From Chitinophagales bacterium (GTDB lineage Bacteria; Bacteroidota; Bacteroidia; Chitinophagales; Chitinophagaceae): a DNA stretch of 59,553 bases. The translations under genes and the position numbers were made by a program. The DNA is taken from assembly GCA_015655015.1 (NCBI GenBank), contig JAATFV010000258.1, positions 1 through 59,553 on the forward strand. The letters are read 5' to 3'. Position 1 is the first letter of the stretch, and each line of letters begins with the position of its first letter. This document shows positions 44,436 to 51,781 of this stretch, piece after piece. Under the pieces are notes generated by a model. It was not told the origin of the DNA and ran no database searches. It saw nothing but the letters and a program-made list of their open reading frames with translations.

Positions 44436-45839
44436 TTAAAGATGGATGGCTTCGCCGTAAGCTGCTTCGATCGCATCTTTCACACCTTCGCTCATGGTAG
44501 GGTGGGGATGGATGCTGTTCAGCATTTCATGATAGGTCGTTTCCAGCTTGCGGCCTACTACTGTTTCGACGATCACCTCGGTCACGTTGTATCCGATCAT
44601 GTGGGTTCCCAGCCATTCTCCGTATTTGGCGTCGAACACTACTTTTACGAATCCTTCCGTATGTCCGACGCCGGTAGCTTTACCGGAAGCGGTGAAGGGG
44701 AATTTACCTACTTTGACATCATAACCGGCGTCGCGGGCCTGTTTTTCCGTCAGGCCGGCGCTGGCGATCTCCGGTGTGCAGTAGGTACATCCGGGTACGT
44801 TGTTGTAATCCAGCGGTTCGGGCTGGTGGGCGAATTTTTTCTCCTGGTAGGCGATATTTTCCACGCAGATAATGGCCTCTTTCGAAGACACGTGCGCGAG
44901 AGCTTGCCCGGGAACACAATCCCCGAAGGAATAGATGCCGGGAACATTGGTCTGGTAGAATTTGTCAACGCTGATCTTTCCTTTATCGGTCTTGACGCCC
45001 AGGGTCTCCAGGCCGATATTTTCGATGTTGGCGGCGATTCCGACGGCGCTCAGCAGGATATCGGCTTCCAGGGTGACTTCCCCGTTGGGGGTCTTTACTT
45101 TTGCTTTTACGCCATTCCCGCTGGTGTCTACGCTGGTCACTTCGCTGCTCGTGAGGACTTCTATGCCATATTTCTTATATATCTTTTCCAGCTCTTTGGA
45201 GATGTCTTCGTCTTCGACGGGTACGATGCGGGGGAGGAATTCGACGATAGTCACCTTTGTGCCCATGCTGTAATAAAAATAGGCGAATTCCACGCCAATG
45301 GCGCCGCTGCCTACGACGATCATGCTCTTGGGCTTTTCGGGCAGGGTCATTGCTTCCCGGTAGCCGATCACTTTTTTACCATCCTGCTTGAGGTTGGGGA
45401 GCTCGCGGCTGCGTGCGCCGGTGGCCACCATGATGTGTTTGCCTTCTACGATCTGTGTTTTGCCATCGGCGCCGGTCACTTCCAACTGGCCTTTTGCCTT
45501 TAGCTTGCCATATCCCATGATCACGTCGATCTTGTTCTTTTTCATGAGGAACTGGACGCCCTTGGTCATTTTATCGGAGACACCGCGGCTGCGTTTGATC
45601 ACAGCAGGAAAATCGGGGGTGCCGGTAGCTTCTATACCATAATCTTTTGAATGGAGGATGTCCTGGTAAACCTGGGCGCTTTTCAGCAAGGCCTTCGTAG
45701 GGATACATCCCCAGTTGAGGCAAACGCCGCCCAGATTTTCTTTTTCAACGATCGCTGTCTTAAAGCCTAGCTGTGCAGCCCGGATAGCGGCTACATATCC
45801 GCCGGTACCGCTGCCGAGAACGACTACATCATATGCCAT
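44436..45839 (-). CDS. lpdA: Dihydrolipoyl dehydrogenase (E3)
   Basis: A 467-residue FAD/NAD-dependent disulfide oxidoreductase that reoxidises dihydrolipoamide of 2-oxoacid dehydrogenase and glycine cleavage complexes. FAD motif VVVLGSGTGGYVAAIRAAQL; redox-active disulfide Cys40-Cys45 in GGVCLNWGCIPTKA; NAD motif MIVVGSGAIGVEFAYFYYSM; second FAD contact GIYSFGDCVPGQALAHVSSK; dimer-interface catalytic His in HPHPTMSEGV. Full length. It is monocistronic, ending at the shared terminator. No other subunit of the dehydrogenase complexes is nearby. Confidence 0.96.
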   Translation of the reverse strand: MAYDVVVLGSGTGGYVAAIRAAQLGFKTAIVEKENLGGVCLNWGCIPTKALLKSAQVYQDILHSKDYGIEATGTPDFPAVIKRSRGVSDKMTKGVQFLMKKNKIDVIMGYGKLKAKGQLEVTGADGKTQIVEGKHIMVATGARSRELPNLKQDGKKVIGYREAMTLPEKPKSMIVVGSGAIGVEFAYFYYSMGTKVTIVEFLPRIVPVEDEDISKELEKIYKKYGIEVLTSSEVTSVDTSGNGVKAKVKTPNGEVTLEADILLSAVGIAANIENIGLETLGVKTDKGKISVDKFYQTNVPGIYSFGDCVPGQALAHVSSKEAIICVENIAYQEKKFAHQPEPLDYNNVPGCTYCTPEIASAGLTEKQARDAGYDVKVGKFPFTASGKATGVGHTEGFVKVVFDAKYGEWLGTHMIGYNVTEVIVETVVGRKLETTYHEMLNSIHPHPTMSEGVKDAIEAAYGEAIHL

Positions 45840-45882
45840 GTCTACCTGTTTTTAGATTAAAGAAGTAAAAAAATGCGACCTG

Positions 45883-45914
45883 CGAAATTACTGCACAATA
45901 GGCAAACAGCCAAA
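45883..45914 (-). promoter_or_regulatory. Candidate lpdA promoter
   Basis: Read on the minus strand: TTTG (45911-45914), a 20-base spacer, then TAATTTCG (45883-45890), 7 of 8 matches to TAnnTTTG. It lies 43 bases upstream of the lpdA ATG. Confidence 0.4.
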
Positions 45915-46016
45915 TAGCCGTTCGGGGTTGTCGGGCATCCTGCTACGGGCGGGGAATATGCGAAAAGCGGGTAATATGATTAAGCAAAACCGGGCGACAG
46001 GTAATGCTAAAAGCGG

Positions 46017-46024
46017 TACTTTTG
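46017..46024 (+). promoter_or_regulatory. -7 element of bshB1
   Basis: TACTTTTG matches TAnnTTTG fully, with the ATG at 46052 27 bases further. It places transcription start inside any upstream extension (an in-frame ATG at 46004) and so fixes the start at 46052. No good -33 element was seen. Confidence 0.5.
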
Positions 46025-46051
46025 TGCGAAATTTTTAAAAATAATTACCTG

Positions 46052-46789
46052 ATGAAGCTGGATATTCTTGCTATAGCGGTACATCCTGATGACGTAGAGC
46101 TCGGTTGTTCCGGGACCTTATTAATGGAGAAAAGTCGTGGGAAAAAGACAGGGGTCGTGGATCTCACCCGGGGGGAGCTCGGCACGAGGGGAACGGCGGA
46201 GCTGCGGGCCGAGGAAGCTGCCAGGGCGGCTATTTTGCTGCAGCTGGATGTCCGGGAGAATTTAGGGATGGCAGACGGTTTTTTTCGCAATGACGAGGAG
46301 CATCAGCGGCGGCTGATCCGGGCTATCCGGAAATACCGGCCGGAGATCGTGCTGGCCAATGCCCTGGATGATCGTCATCCTGACCATGGAAGAGCGGGGC
46401 ATCTGATCTCTGAGTCCTGTTTTCTCAGCGGATTAAGAAAGATAGAGACGGTGGATAGTGACGGACTTGCCCAGGAGCACTGGCGTCCGAAATATGTCTT
46501 TCATTGTATCCAGGACCGGTATACCCAGCCTTCTTTTGTATATGATATTACCCCCGTTTTCGAGACAAAGCTGGCATCGATCCGGGCCTATTCCTCCCAG
46601 TTCCATTCCACCGGGTATGCGAAGGATGAGCCTCAGACCTATATTTCCACCCCGGAATTTCTGAATTCCATTATCGGGCGCCATCAAATGCTGGGGAAAA
46701 TGATCGGAGTGCCTTATGCAGAGGGGTTTATAACAGAGAAAATGATCGGGATAAGGGATTTCGACGATTTGGTGCGGCTGGATACTTAG
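46052..46789 (+). CDS. bshB1: Bacillithiol biosynthesis deacetylase BshB1
   Basis: A 245-residue zinc-dependent LmbE/PIG-L deacetylase. It should remove the acetyl group from N-acetylglucosaminyl-malate in bacillithiol synthesis, a thiol made by many Bacteroidota. Zinc-binding motifs: AVHPDDVELGCSG (HPDD at residues 11-14) and DDRHPDHGRAGHL (HxxDH). The block DLTRGELGTRGTAELRAEEA is characteristic of BshB1, and NLGMADGFF and the C-terminal PYAEGF also fit. The 45-base open part upstream lies in the promoter and is not coding. bshA and bshC are not in the window. Confidence 0.93.
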   Translation: MKLDILAIAVHPDDVELGCSGTLLMEKSRGKKTGVVDLTRGELGTRGTAELRAEEAARAAILLQLDVRENLGMADGFFRNDEEHQRRLIRAIRKYRPEIVLANALDDRHPDHGRAGHLISESCFLSGLRKIETVDSDGLAQEHWRPKYVFHCIQDRYTQPSFVYDITPVFETKLASIRAYSSQFHSTGYAKDEPQTYISTPEFLNSIIGRHQMLGKMIGVPYAEGFITEKMIGIRDFDDLVRLDT

Positions 46790-46852
46790 GGGGGATGTTT
46801 AAACGTTTGTTATATTCTATATGTTTTAACAATAAATCCCCTCTAAAAGGGT

Positions 46853-46860
46853 TATTTTTG
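46853..46860 (+). promoter_or_regulatory. -7 element of the desaturase gene
   Basis: TATTTTTG matches TAnnTTTG fully. The next good ATG is at 46893. An upstream in-frame GTG at 46860 overlaps the element and is rejected. No convincing -33 element was found. Confidence 0.5.
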
Positions 46861-46892
46861 TGTCATTATTTAATATTCTTAACAGACCGATC

Positions 46893-47960
46893 ATGATAAC
46901 GCCCAAGTTTGCCACCACTGCCCAATCCTTTCACACGGAGCTGAAAAAAAGGATCAGTAATTATTTTGAGGAAGTTGGTAAATCCCAAACGGGCAATTAC
47001 AACCTGTTCCTGAAGGCTGTAATATTGATGGTCAGCTTTACCTTCGTGTATATTCATCTTGTCTTTTTTACCCCTGCCGCTCTCTGGGCCATCCTGGAAT
47101 GTGTGCTGTTAGGCGGAATCGTCGCTGCGATCGGGTTCAATGTGATGCATGACGGGGCGCATGGCAGCTTCTCCAAGTATAAATGGGTGAATCATTTCGC
47201 GGCTTTCTCCCTGAACATCCTGGGCGGGAACAGCTTTATGTGGAATCAGAAGCATAATGTGATCCATCACGCATTTACCAATGTGGATGGAATTGACGAT
47301 GATATCGATATCCAGCCCTGGATGCGCATGAGCGCGACACAGAAGAAATACCGTTTGCACAAATACCAGCATTTGTATTTCTGGTTCCTTTATTCCCTGC
47401 TCTACATTTTCTGGATCTTCGTGCTGGATTACCAGAAATATTTCAAGAGTAAGGTCGGGAGTATGCCGCTTAAGAAGATGGAATTGACCGATCATTTCGT
47501 TTTCTGGGGGTTCAAGGTATTTCATGCCTTATTATTTGTTGTTCTTCCCATTTATATGATCGGTTTTACGGATTGGGTAATCGGGTTCGTCATTTTTACG
47601 GGTGTCGCCGGTTTTGTGCTGAGCCTGGTATTCCAGCTGGCGCATACGGTAGAACATACTGCTTTTCCCGTTGCCAATATCGATACCAACAAGCTGGAAG
47701 ATGAGTGGGCTGTACACCAGATCAAGACGACCGCCAATTTTGCTACCAGCAACCCGGTTGTTTCCTGGCTGGTTGGTGGATTGAATTTCCAGATCGAGCA
47801 TCATCTATTCCCCAAGATATCCCATGTTCATTATCCTGCCATCAGCAAGATCATCCGGCAGGCATGCCAGGAGTATGGCCTGGTCTATATCGAATATCCC
47901 CGGGTTCGTTATGCTGTTGCCTCTCACGTAGCCTTTTTAAGGCAGATGGGAAGGAAATAA
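46893..47960 (+). CDS. Membrane fatty acid (acyl-CoA/acyl-lipid) desaturase
   Basis: A 355-residue integral membrane di-iron desaturase. The three histidine clusters are present in order: HDGAHGS, HNVIHHAFTN and QIEHHLFPKI. The last, QxEHH with an initial Gln, is typical of front-end (linoleoyl-CoA/delta-6-like) desaturases. Two pairs of transmembrane segments are visible (AVILMVSFTFVYIHLVFFTP and ILECVLLGGIVAAIGFNVM; FWFLYSLLYIFWIFVLDYQ and LLFVVLPIYMIGFTDWVIG). It should introduce double bonds in membrane lipids, for example under cold. No fused cytochrome b5 domain. Position of desaturation is not known. Confidence 0.92.
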   Translation: MITPKFATTAQSFHTELKKRISNYFEEVGKSQTGNYNLFLKAVILMVSFTFVYIHLVFFTPAALWAILECVLLGGIVAAIGFNVMHDGAHGSFSKYKWVNHFAAFSLNILGGNSFMWNQKHNVIHHAFTNVDGIDDDIDIQPWMRMSATQKKYRLHKYQHLYFWFLYSLLYIFWIFVLDYQKYFKSKVGSMPLKKMELTDHFVFWGFKVFHALLFVVLPIYMIGFTDWVIGFVIFTGVAGFVLSLVFQLAHTVEHTAFPVANIDTNKLEDEWAVHQIKTTANFATSNPVVSWLVGGLNFQIEHHLFPKISHVHYPAISKIIRQACQEYGLVYIEYPRVRYAVASHVAFLRQMGRK

Positions 47961-47965
47961 TTTCG

Positions 47966-47973
47966 TAAATTTG
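47966..47973 (+). promoter_or_regulatory. -7 element of aguB
   Basis: TAAATTTG matches TAnnTTTG fully and lies 17 bases before the ATG at 47991, just after the desaturase stop. It suggests that aguB-aguA have their own promoter. No -33 match was seen at the usual distance. Confidence 0.5.
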
Positions 47974-47990
47974 CACCTCATTTTGAGATT

Positions 47991-48866
47991 ATGGGTAAAG
48001 TCAAAATAGGGCTGGTGCAAATGAGCTGCACGGCGGATAAATCAGCCAATCTTCAGAAAGCGATCGATAAGGTGCGGGAAGCCGCTGCCGGAGGGGCGCA
48101 AATAGTCTGTCTGCAGGAGCTGTTCACCTCCCTGTATTTTTGCGACGTAGAAGATTATGAATATTTCAAGCTGGCGGAAGCTATTCCCGGCCCTTCCACG
48201 GAAGTGCTGGGTAAGCTGGCGGCGGAATTGAAGGTGGTTATTATTGCCTCCCTGTTCGAAAAACGGGCGCAGGGCATTTATCATAATACGACGGCTGTAT
48301 TGGATGCCGACGGGGCCTACCTGGGGAAATACCGGAAGATGCATATTCCGGACGATCCGGCCTATTACGAGAAATTCTATTTTACGCCCGGAGATCTGGG
48401 ATATAAGATCTTCCGGACCAAATACGCTTCCATCGGGGTGCTGATCTGTTGGGATCAATGGTATCCGGAAGCTGCCCGGATCACCGCGCTCATGGGGGCC
48501 GAGATCCTTTTTTACCCCACCGCTATCGGATGGGCCACTACCCAGGATGAAGAGACGAATATCGAACAGTATAATGCCTGGCAGACCATTCAGCGCAGCC
48601 ATGCCATAGCCAATGGCGTACACGTGGTGAGTGTGAACCGTGTCGGATTTGAGCAGGATGGGGCCATGAAGTTCTGGGGTGGTTCTTTTGTCGCCAACCC
48701 ATTCGGAACCTTATTATATAAGGCGTCTCATGAGAAGGAAGAGACTGCCCTGGTGGAGATCGATACGGATGCAACCGACCGGTACCGTACGCACTGGCCC
48801 TTTATGCGGGACAGAAGGATCGATTCTTATCAGCCGATCACGAAACGATATATTGACGAGGACTAG
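47991..48866 (+). CDS. aguB: N-carbamoylputrescine amidase
   Basis: A 291-residue nitrilase-superfamily amidohydrolase converting N-carbamoylputrescine to putrescine, CO2 and ammonia. The catalytic triad is intact: Glu43 in VCLQELFTSLYF, Lys116 in YRKMHIPDDP and Cys153 in ICWDQWYPEAAR. Family-specific segments are FTPGDLGYKIF, YPTAIGW and ANGVHVVSVNRVGFE. It is 33 bases upstream of agmatine deiminase and should form an operon with it, giving the arginine/agmatine route to putrescine. The arginine decarboxylase is not in the window. Confidence 0.94.
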   Translation: MGKVKIGLVQMSCTADKSANLQKAIDKVREAAAGGAQIVCLQELFTSLYFCDVEDYEYFKLAEAIPGPSTEVLGKLAAELKVVIIASLFEKRAQGIYHNTTAVLDADGAYLGKYRKMHIPDDPAYYEKFYFTPGDLGYKIFRTKYASIGVLICWDQWYPEAARITALMGAEILFYPTAIGWATTQDEETNIEQYNAWQTIQRSHAIANGVHVVSVNRVGFEQDGAMKFWGGSFVANPFGTLLYKASHEKEETALVEIDTDATDRYRTHWPFMRDRRIDSYQPITKRYIDED

Positions 48867-48899
48867 CCCGCTCTTCCCGAAACCCAAACTCCAAATGGT

Positions 48900-49937
48900 A
48901 TGACTCCCAAACAGCTCGGCTATTATTTTCCTGCGGAATTTGACAAGCATGTTGCTACCTGGCTTAGCTGGCCGCATAAAGAAGCCTCCTGGCCGGGGAA
49001 GATACAGGCTATCTATCCTTATTACAGCCAATTTGTAAAAGAGCTGGCCCGGGGCGAGAAGGTCTGCATCAATGTGAAGGATGAAGTCATGAAGGCATCG
49101 GCTGTCGGGCATTTAGAACAGGCGGGGGTGAATATGGACCGGGTAGAATTCTTTTTCCATCCTACTAATGATGCCTGGTGCCGGGATCATGGCCCGGCTT
49201 TTTTGGTGAATCCGGCGGCTGAACAAAAAAAAGTTATTGTTGACTGGAATTATAATGCCTGGGGAAATAAATATCCTCCCTTCGATCTCGATGATGTGAT
49301 CCCTACCCTGATCGGGAAGGCGCTGAACCTCCCTGTATATTATCCGGGAATTATTATGGAAGGGGGCTCGGTGGAGTTCAACGGCAAGGGGACTGTTCTT
49401 ACGTCCGCCTGCTGTCTGCTCAATGCTAACCGTAACGCGCACCTGAGCCGGGAACAAATAGAATCCTACCTGGCAGACTATTATGGAATAGAGCAGGTTT
49501 TATGGGTGAAGGAAGGCATCATCGGAGATGATACGGATGGGCATATCGATGATACGGTCCGCTTTGTGAACGAGGATACGGTCGTCACCGTGATAGAAGA
49601 AAACCCGCAGGATGAGAATTATGCATTGCTCCGGGAGAATCTGGCGGACCTGAAAAAGATGCGGCTGCTGAACGGGAAACCCCTCAATATCATCGAGCTG
49701 CCGATGCCGGAAGCCGTCATTTATGAGGACCAGCGCCTGCCGGCATCCTATGCTAATTTTTATATCGCCAATGAGTCGGTGATCGTTCCCACTTTTCGCT
49801 GTGACCGGGATGAGAAAGCGTTGCAGATCATTGAAAGCTGTTTCCCCGGCCGTCGCATAGTGGGGATCGATTCTACCGAGATCATATGGGGACTGGGAAG
49901 TTTTCATTGTCTTAGTCAACAGGAGCCGGCTGCCTAA
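48900..49937 (+). CDS. aguA: Agmatine deiminase
   Basis: A 345-residue peptidylarginine-deiminase-fold enzyme that converts agmatine to N-carbamoylputrescine and ammonia, the substrate of AguB just upstream. Motifs: FEAEW-like FFPAEF-type YYFPAEFDKHVATWLSWPH near the N-terminus, DAWCRDHGPAFLVN, IIMEGGSVEFNGKGTVLTS, GDDTDGHIDDTVRFV, and the catalytic Cys337 in GLGSFHCLSQQEPA. All expected active-site residues are there. It ends 126 bases before a convergent methyltransferase; the stop codon lies inside the first hairpin of the intergenic cluster. Confidence 0.94.
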   Translation: MTPKQLGYYFPAEFDKHVATWLSWPHKEASWPGKIQAIYPYYSQFVKELARGEKVCINVKDEVMKASAVGHLEQAGVNMDRVEFFFHPTNDAWCRDHGPAFLVNPAAEQKKVIVDWNYNAWGNKYPPFDLDDVIPTLIGKALNLPVYYPGIIMEGGSVEFNGKGTVLTSACCLLNANRNAHLSREQIESYLADYYGIEQVLWVKEGIIGDDTDGHIDDTVRFVNEDTVVTVIEENPQDENYALLRENLADLKKMRLLNGKPLNIIELPMPEAVIYEDQRLPASYANFYIANESVIVPTFRCDRDEKALQIIESCFPGRRIVGIDSTEIIWGLGSFHCLSQQEPAA

Positions 49938-50060
49938 CGGCCCCGTACGAACCCGCAACATCATGAACTGGCAAAAGGGCCGTTAGGGCGGCTGATAAGC
50001 CGCAATAAATTATGGGTCCAGGCCGCCTGCGGCCGCAGCAAACTGTGTGCAATCGCACAG
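49934..50060. other. Cluster of four hairpins between convergent genes
   Basis: In ~125 bases four inverted repeats follow each other: CTAACGGCCC (49934-49943) with GGGCCGTTAG (49977-49986), overlapping the aguA stop; GCGGCT-GATA-AGCCGC (49988-50003); GGCCGC-CT-GCGGCC (50021-50034); and TGTGC-AATC-GCACA (50046-50055). No T-tract follows any of them, so they are not simple intrinsic terminators. They could block convergent transcription or be a dispersed palindromic repeat. Confidence 0.6.
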
Positions 50061-50063
50061 CAA

Positions 50064-50729
50064 CTATAAATTCACCCTCTCTGCAATAAAGAATAATTCT
50101 GTTCCAGCCCGGGGCGCAATCGAATTATAACAACGTTCAAACGTCCGGATCTCCAATCTTTTCTCTAATAACGCAACATACTCCTCCCTATGTCCTCCGA
50201 ATGGAGGACCACCTGTAAAATTCCGGTCTAACAGCAATCCGACCAGTTTTCCGCCGGGCCGCAGTAGGTCGTACATTTTTTCTACATAATCTTTCCTTTG
50301 CGACGGTTCGATCGCGCAAAAAAAAGTTTGTTCGATGATCAGATCGTATTGCCCGGTGAGCGCAAAGAAATCGCCTGTTATAAGAGTCAGGGAAGGACCG
50401 GAAGGGGTGTGCCGGGCCGGGGGCGTGGAAGAAAGGGGGCGCAAAATTGCGGGAGGCGGGGTGGTATAGCGCTCAAACTTTTCCTGAAGACTGGTGACAA
50501 GAACTTCCGAGATATCTATCAGGGTAATGGAAGTAAATCCGTTTTCCAGGAGCCAGGCTGCTTCATAACTATTGCCGCAGCCGGGGATAAGAATAGAGAT
50601 GCGCTTATTCTTCAGCTGTTCGAAATAGGTTTTAAGGGGTGGAGAGATTGCTCCTATGTCCCAGGCGGTGTTGTTTTGCCGGTAGCGCTCATCCCAGTAA
50701 TTTGGGGAGGGAAGATTTTTCTTTAACAC
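50064..50729 (-). CDS. TPMT-family SAM-dependent methyltransferase
   Basis: A 221-residue class I methyltransferase of the thiopurine-S-methyltransferase-like type. Seen: NYWDERYRQNNTAWDIGAIS near the N-terminus, the SAM motif ILIPGCGNSYEAAWLLENGF (GxGxS variant typical of this family), ITLIDISEVLV, DLIIEQTFFCAIEPSQRKDY (the FFCAI motif of the family) and LLRPGGKLVGLLLDR. A proline-rich insert (TPPPAILRPLSSTPPARHTP), made of six-residue TPPxxx-like units coded around 50400-50465, lies between the SAM loop and the fourth strand. It may methylate thiols, selenium or halides; the substrate is not known. Confidence 0.88.
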   Translation of the reverse strand: MLKKNLPSPNYWDERYRQNNTAWDIGAISPPLKTYFEQLKNKRISILIPGCGNSYEAAWLLENGFTSITLIDISEVLVTSLQEKFERYTTPPPAILRPLSSTPPARHTPSGPSLTLITGDFFALTGQYDLIIEQTFFCAIEPSQRKDYVEKMYDLLRPGGKLVGLLLDRNFTGGPPFGGHREEYVALLEKRLEIRTFERCYNSIAPRAGTELFFIAERVNL

Positions 50730-50815
50730 GTTTTAAAAGTAGTAAATTAGTTTTAAACCGAACGCCGCCAACAATTACGGTGACGGCGTTCACCGGGTGT
50801 GTCAGCTATGGTCGA

Positions 50816-51754
50816 TCATAGCTGCAGCTTTCTTCCGGATATGACGGTTACGGAGGGATATTCCCAGTCTGCATTTTTTTTGCCCAATTCTTCCGGGGAC
50901 TTGCCGAGCCAGTGCGACTGACGGCCGAGAACGTTCATGACGCTGCTGTTGTCAATTTCCACATAGGCCCACAATGGTTCCTTGTAATAGGCCATGTGCC
51001 GGATCAAGGGGTGTGCTTTTTCCTTTTCCGGTCCGAACGAGTCGTTATTGACGTCTTTTCCCAGCCAGCGGTATGTGGCGCTGTTGACCTGGATATGATG
51101 GGTGCCGTTGATATGATTATAGTAGTCCTGGTGAAAGTGTCCGGAGAAACAGGCCACGACCTGCTGAAAGCCGGCCCGTTGGTTGGCATTGTCCAGTAAA
51201 ACTCTTACGCTGTCCCGGTTTTGTACGGCAATGTTATCAAATCCGTGATGGCAAAAAATAATTACAGGTAAACCGGTCGCTTTCATATCATCGTCCAGCC
51301 ATTGCAGCTGTTCTGCTGAAATATTGCCGGGGTAGGGGTCGGGGTCGTTGCTATCCATTATCACGAAATGATAACCATTCTTGTCAAAGCTGTAATAGTT
51401 GTGGGGCATTCCGAAAAACGGAATGATATTTTGTCTGGTGCACTGCTGGTCGAATTCGTGGTTTCCAATGACATGGTATTTGGGTCCTTTGAACCTGTTC
51501 CATACGTCCATTACTACCCGGTTCTTTTCCAGGGGAACGCAAAAGTCGCCTAACTGCAGGATAAAGTCGGGTTGCAGCCTGTTCATTTCTTCAATGAATG
51601 CCTGCAAACGTTGCAGGGCGTCGAAGGTGAAGTCATAATGCAGGTCGCTGATAATGCCGAAACGAATAGTTTGGGAGGTGGGTGCCGGACAGCCAGGGGT
51701 TATCCCGGCTGCCAGCGCCAATGAGGCGTTTTTGATGAAATTTCTTCTTTGCAT
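50816..51754 (-). CDS. Exported metallophosphoesterase, Tat lipoprotein
   Basis: A 312-residue calcineurin-like phosphoesterase. The N-terminus (MQRRNFIKNASLALAAG) has a twin-arginine motif and ends in a possible lipobox (TPGC), so it may be exported folded and lipid-anchored. All di-metal motifs are present: GIISDLHYD, QLGDFCVP, VIGNHEFD, IIFCHHGFDN and CFSGHFHQDYYNH. It follows the locus 3 susD by 27 bases on the same strand, so it should be the enzyme of that locus and act on a phosphomonoester or diester imported or trimmed there. Other members have phosphodiesterase or acid phosphatase activity; which applies cannot be seen. Confidence 0.9.
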   Translation of the reverse strand: MQRRNFIKNASLALAAGITPGCPAPTSQTIRFGIISDLHYDFTFDALQRLQAFIEEMNRLQPDFILQLGDFCVPLEKNRVVMDVWNRFKGPKYHVIGNHEFDQQCTRQNIIPFFGMPHNYYSFDKNGYHFVIMDSNDPDPYPGNISAEQLQWLDDDMKATGLPVIIFCHHGFDNIAVQNRDSVRVLLDNANQRAGFQQVVACFSGHFHQDYYNHINGTHHIQVNSATYRWLGKDVNNDSFGPEKEKAHPLIRHMAYYKEPLWAYVEIDNSSVMNVLGRQSHWLGKSPEELGKKNADWEYPSVTVISGRKLQL

Positions 51755-51781
51755 GATTTAAATTATAAGGGGGGGAGAGAT

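Noticed and set aside
44442..45503. A 353-codon open frame on the plus strand within lpdA
   Set aside because: It is wholly antisense to a clear full-length lpdA with intact motifs. Its translation has no recognisable domain; it reflects codon composition.
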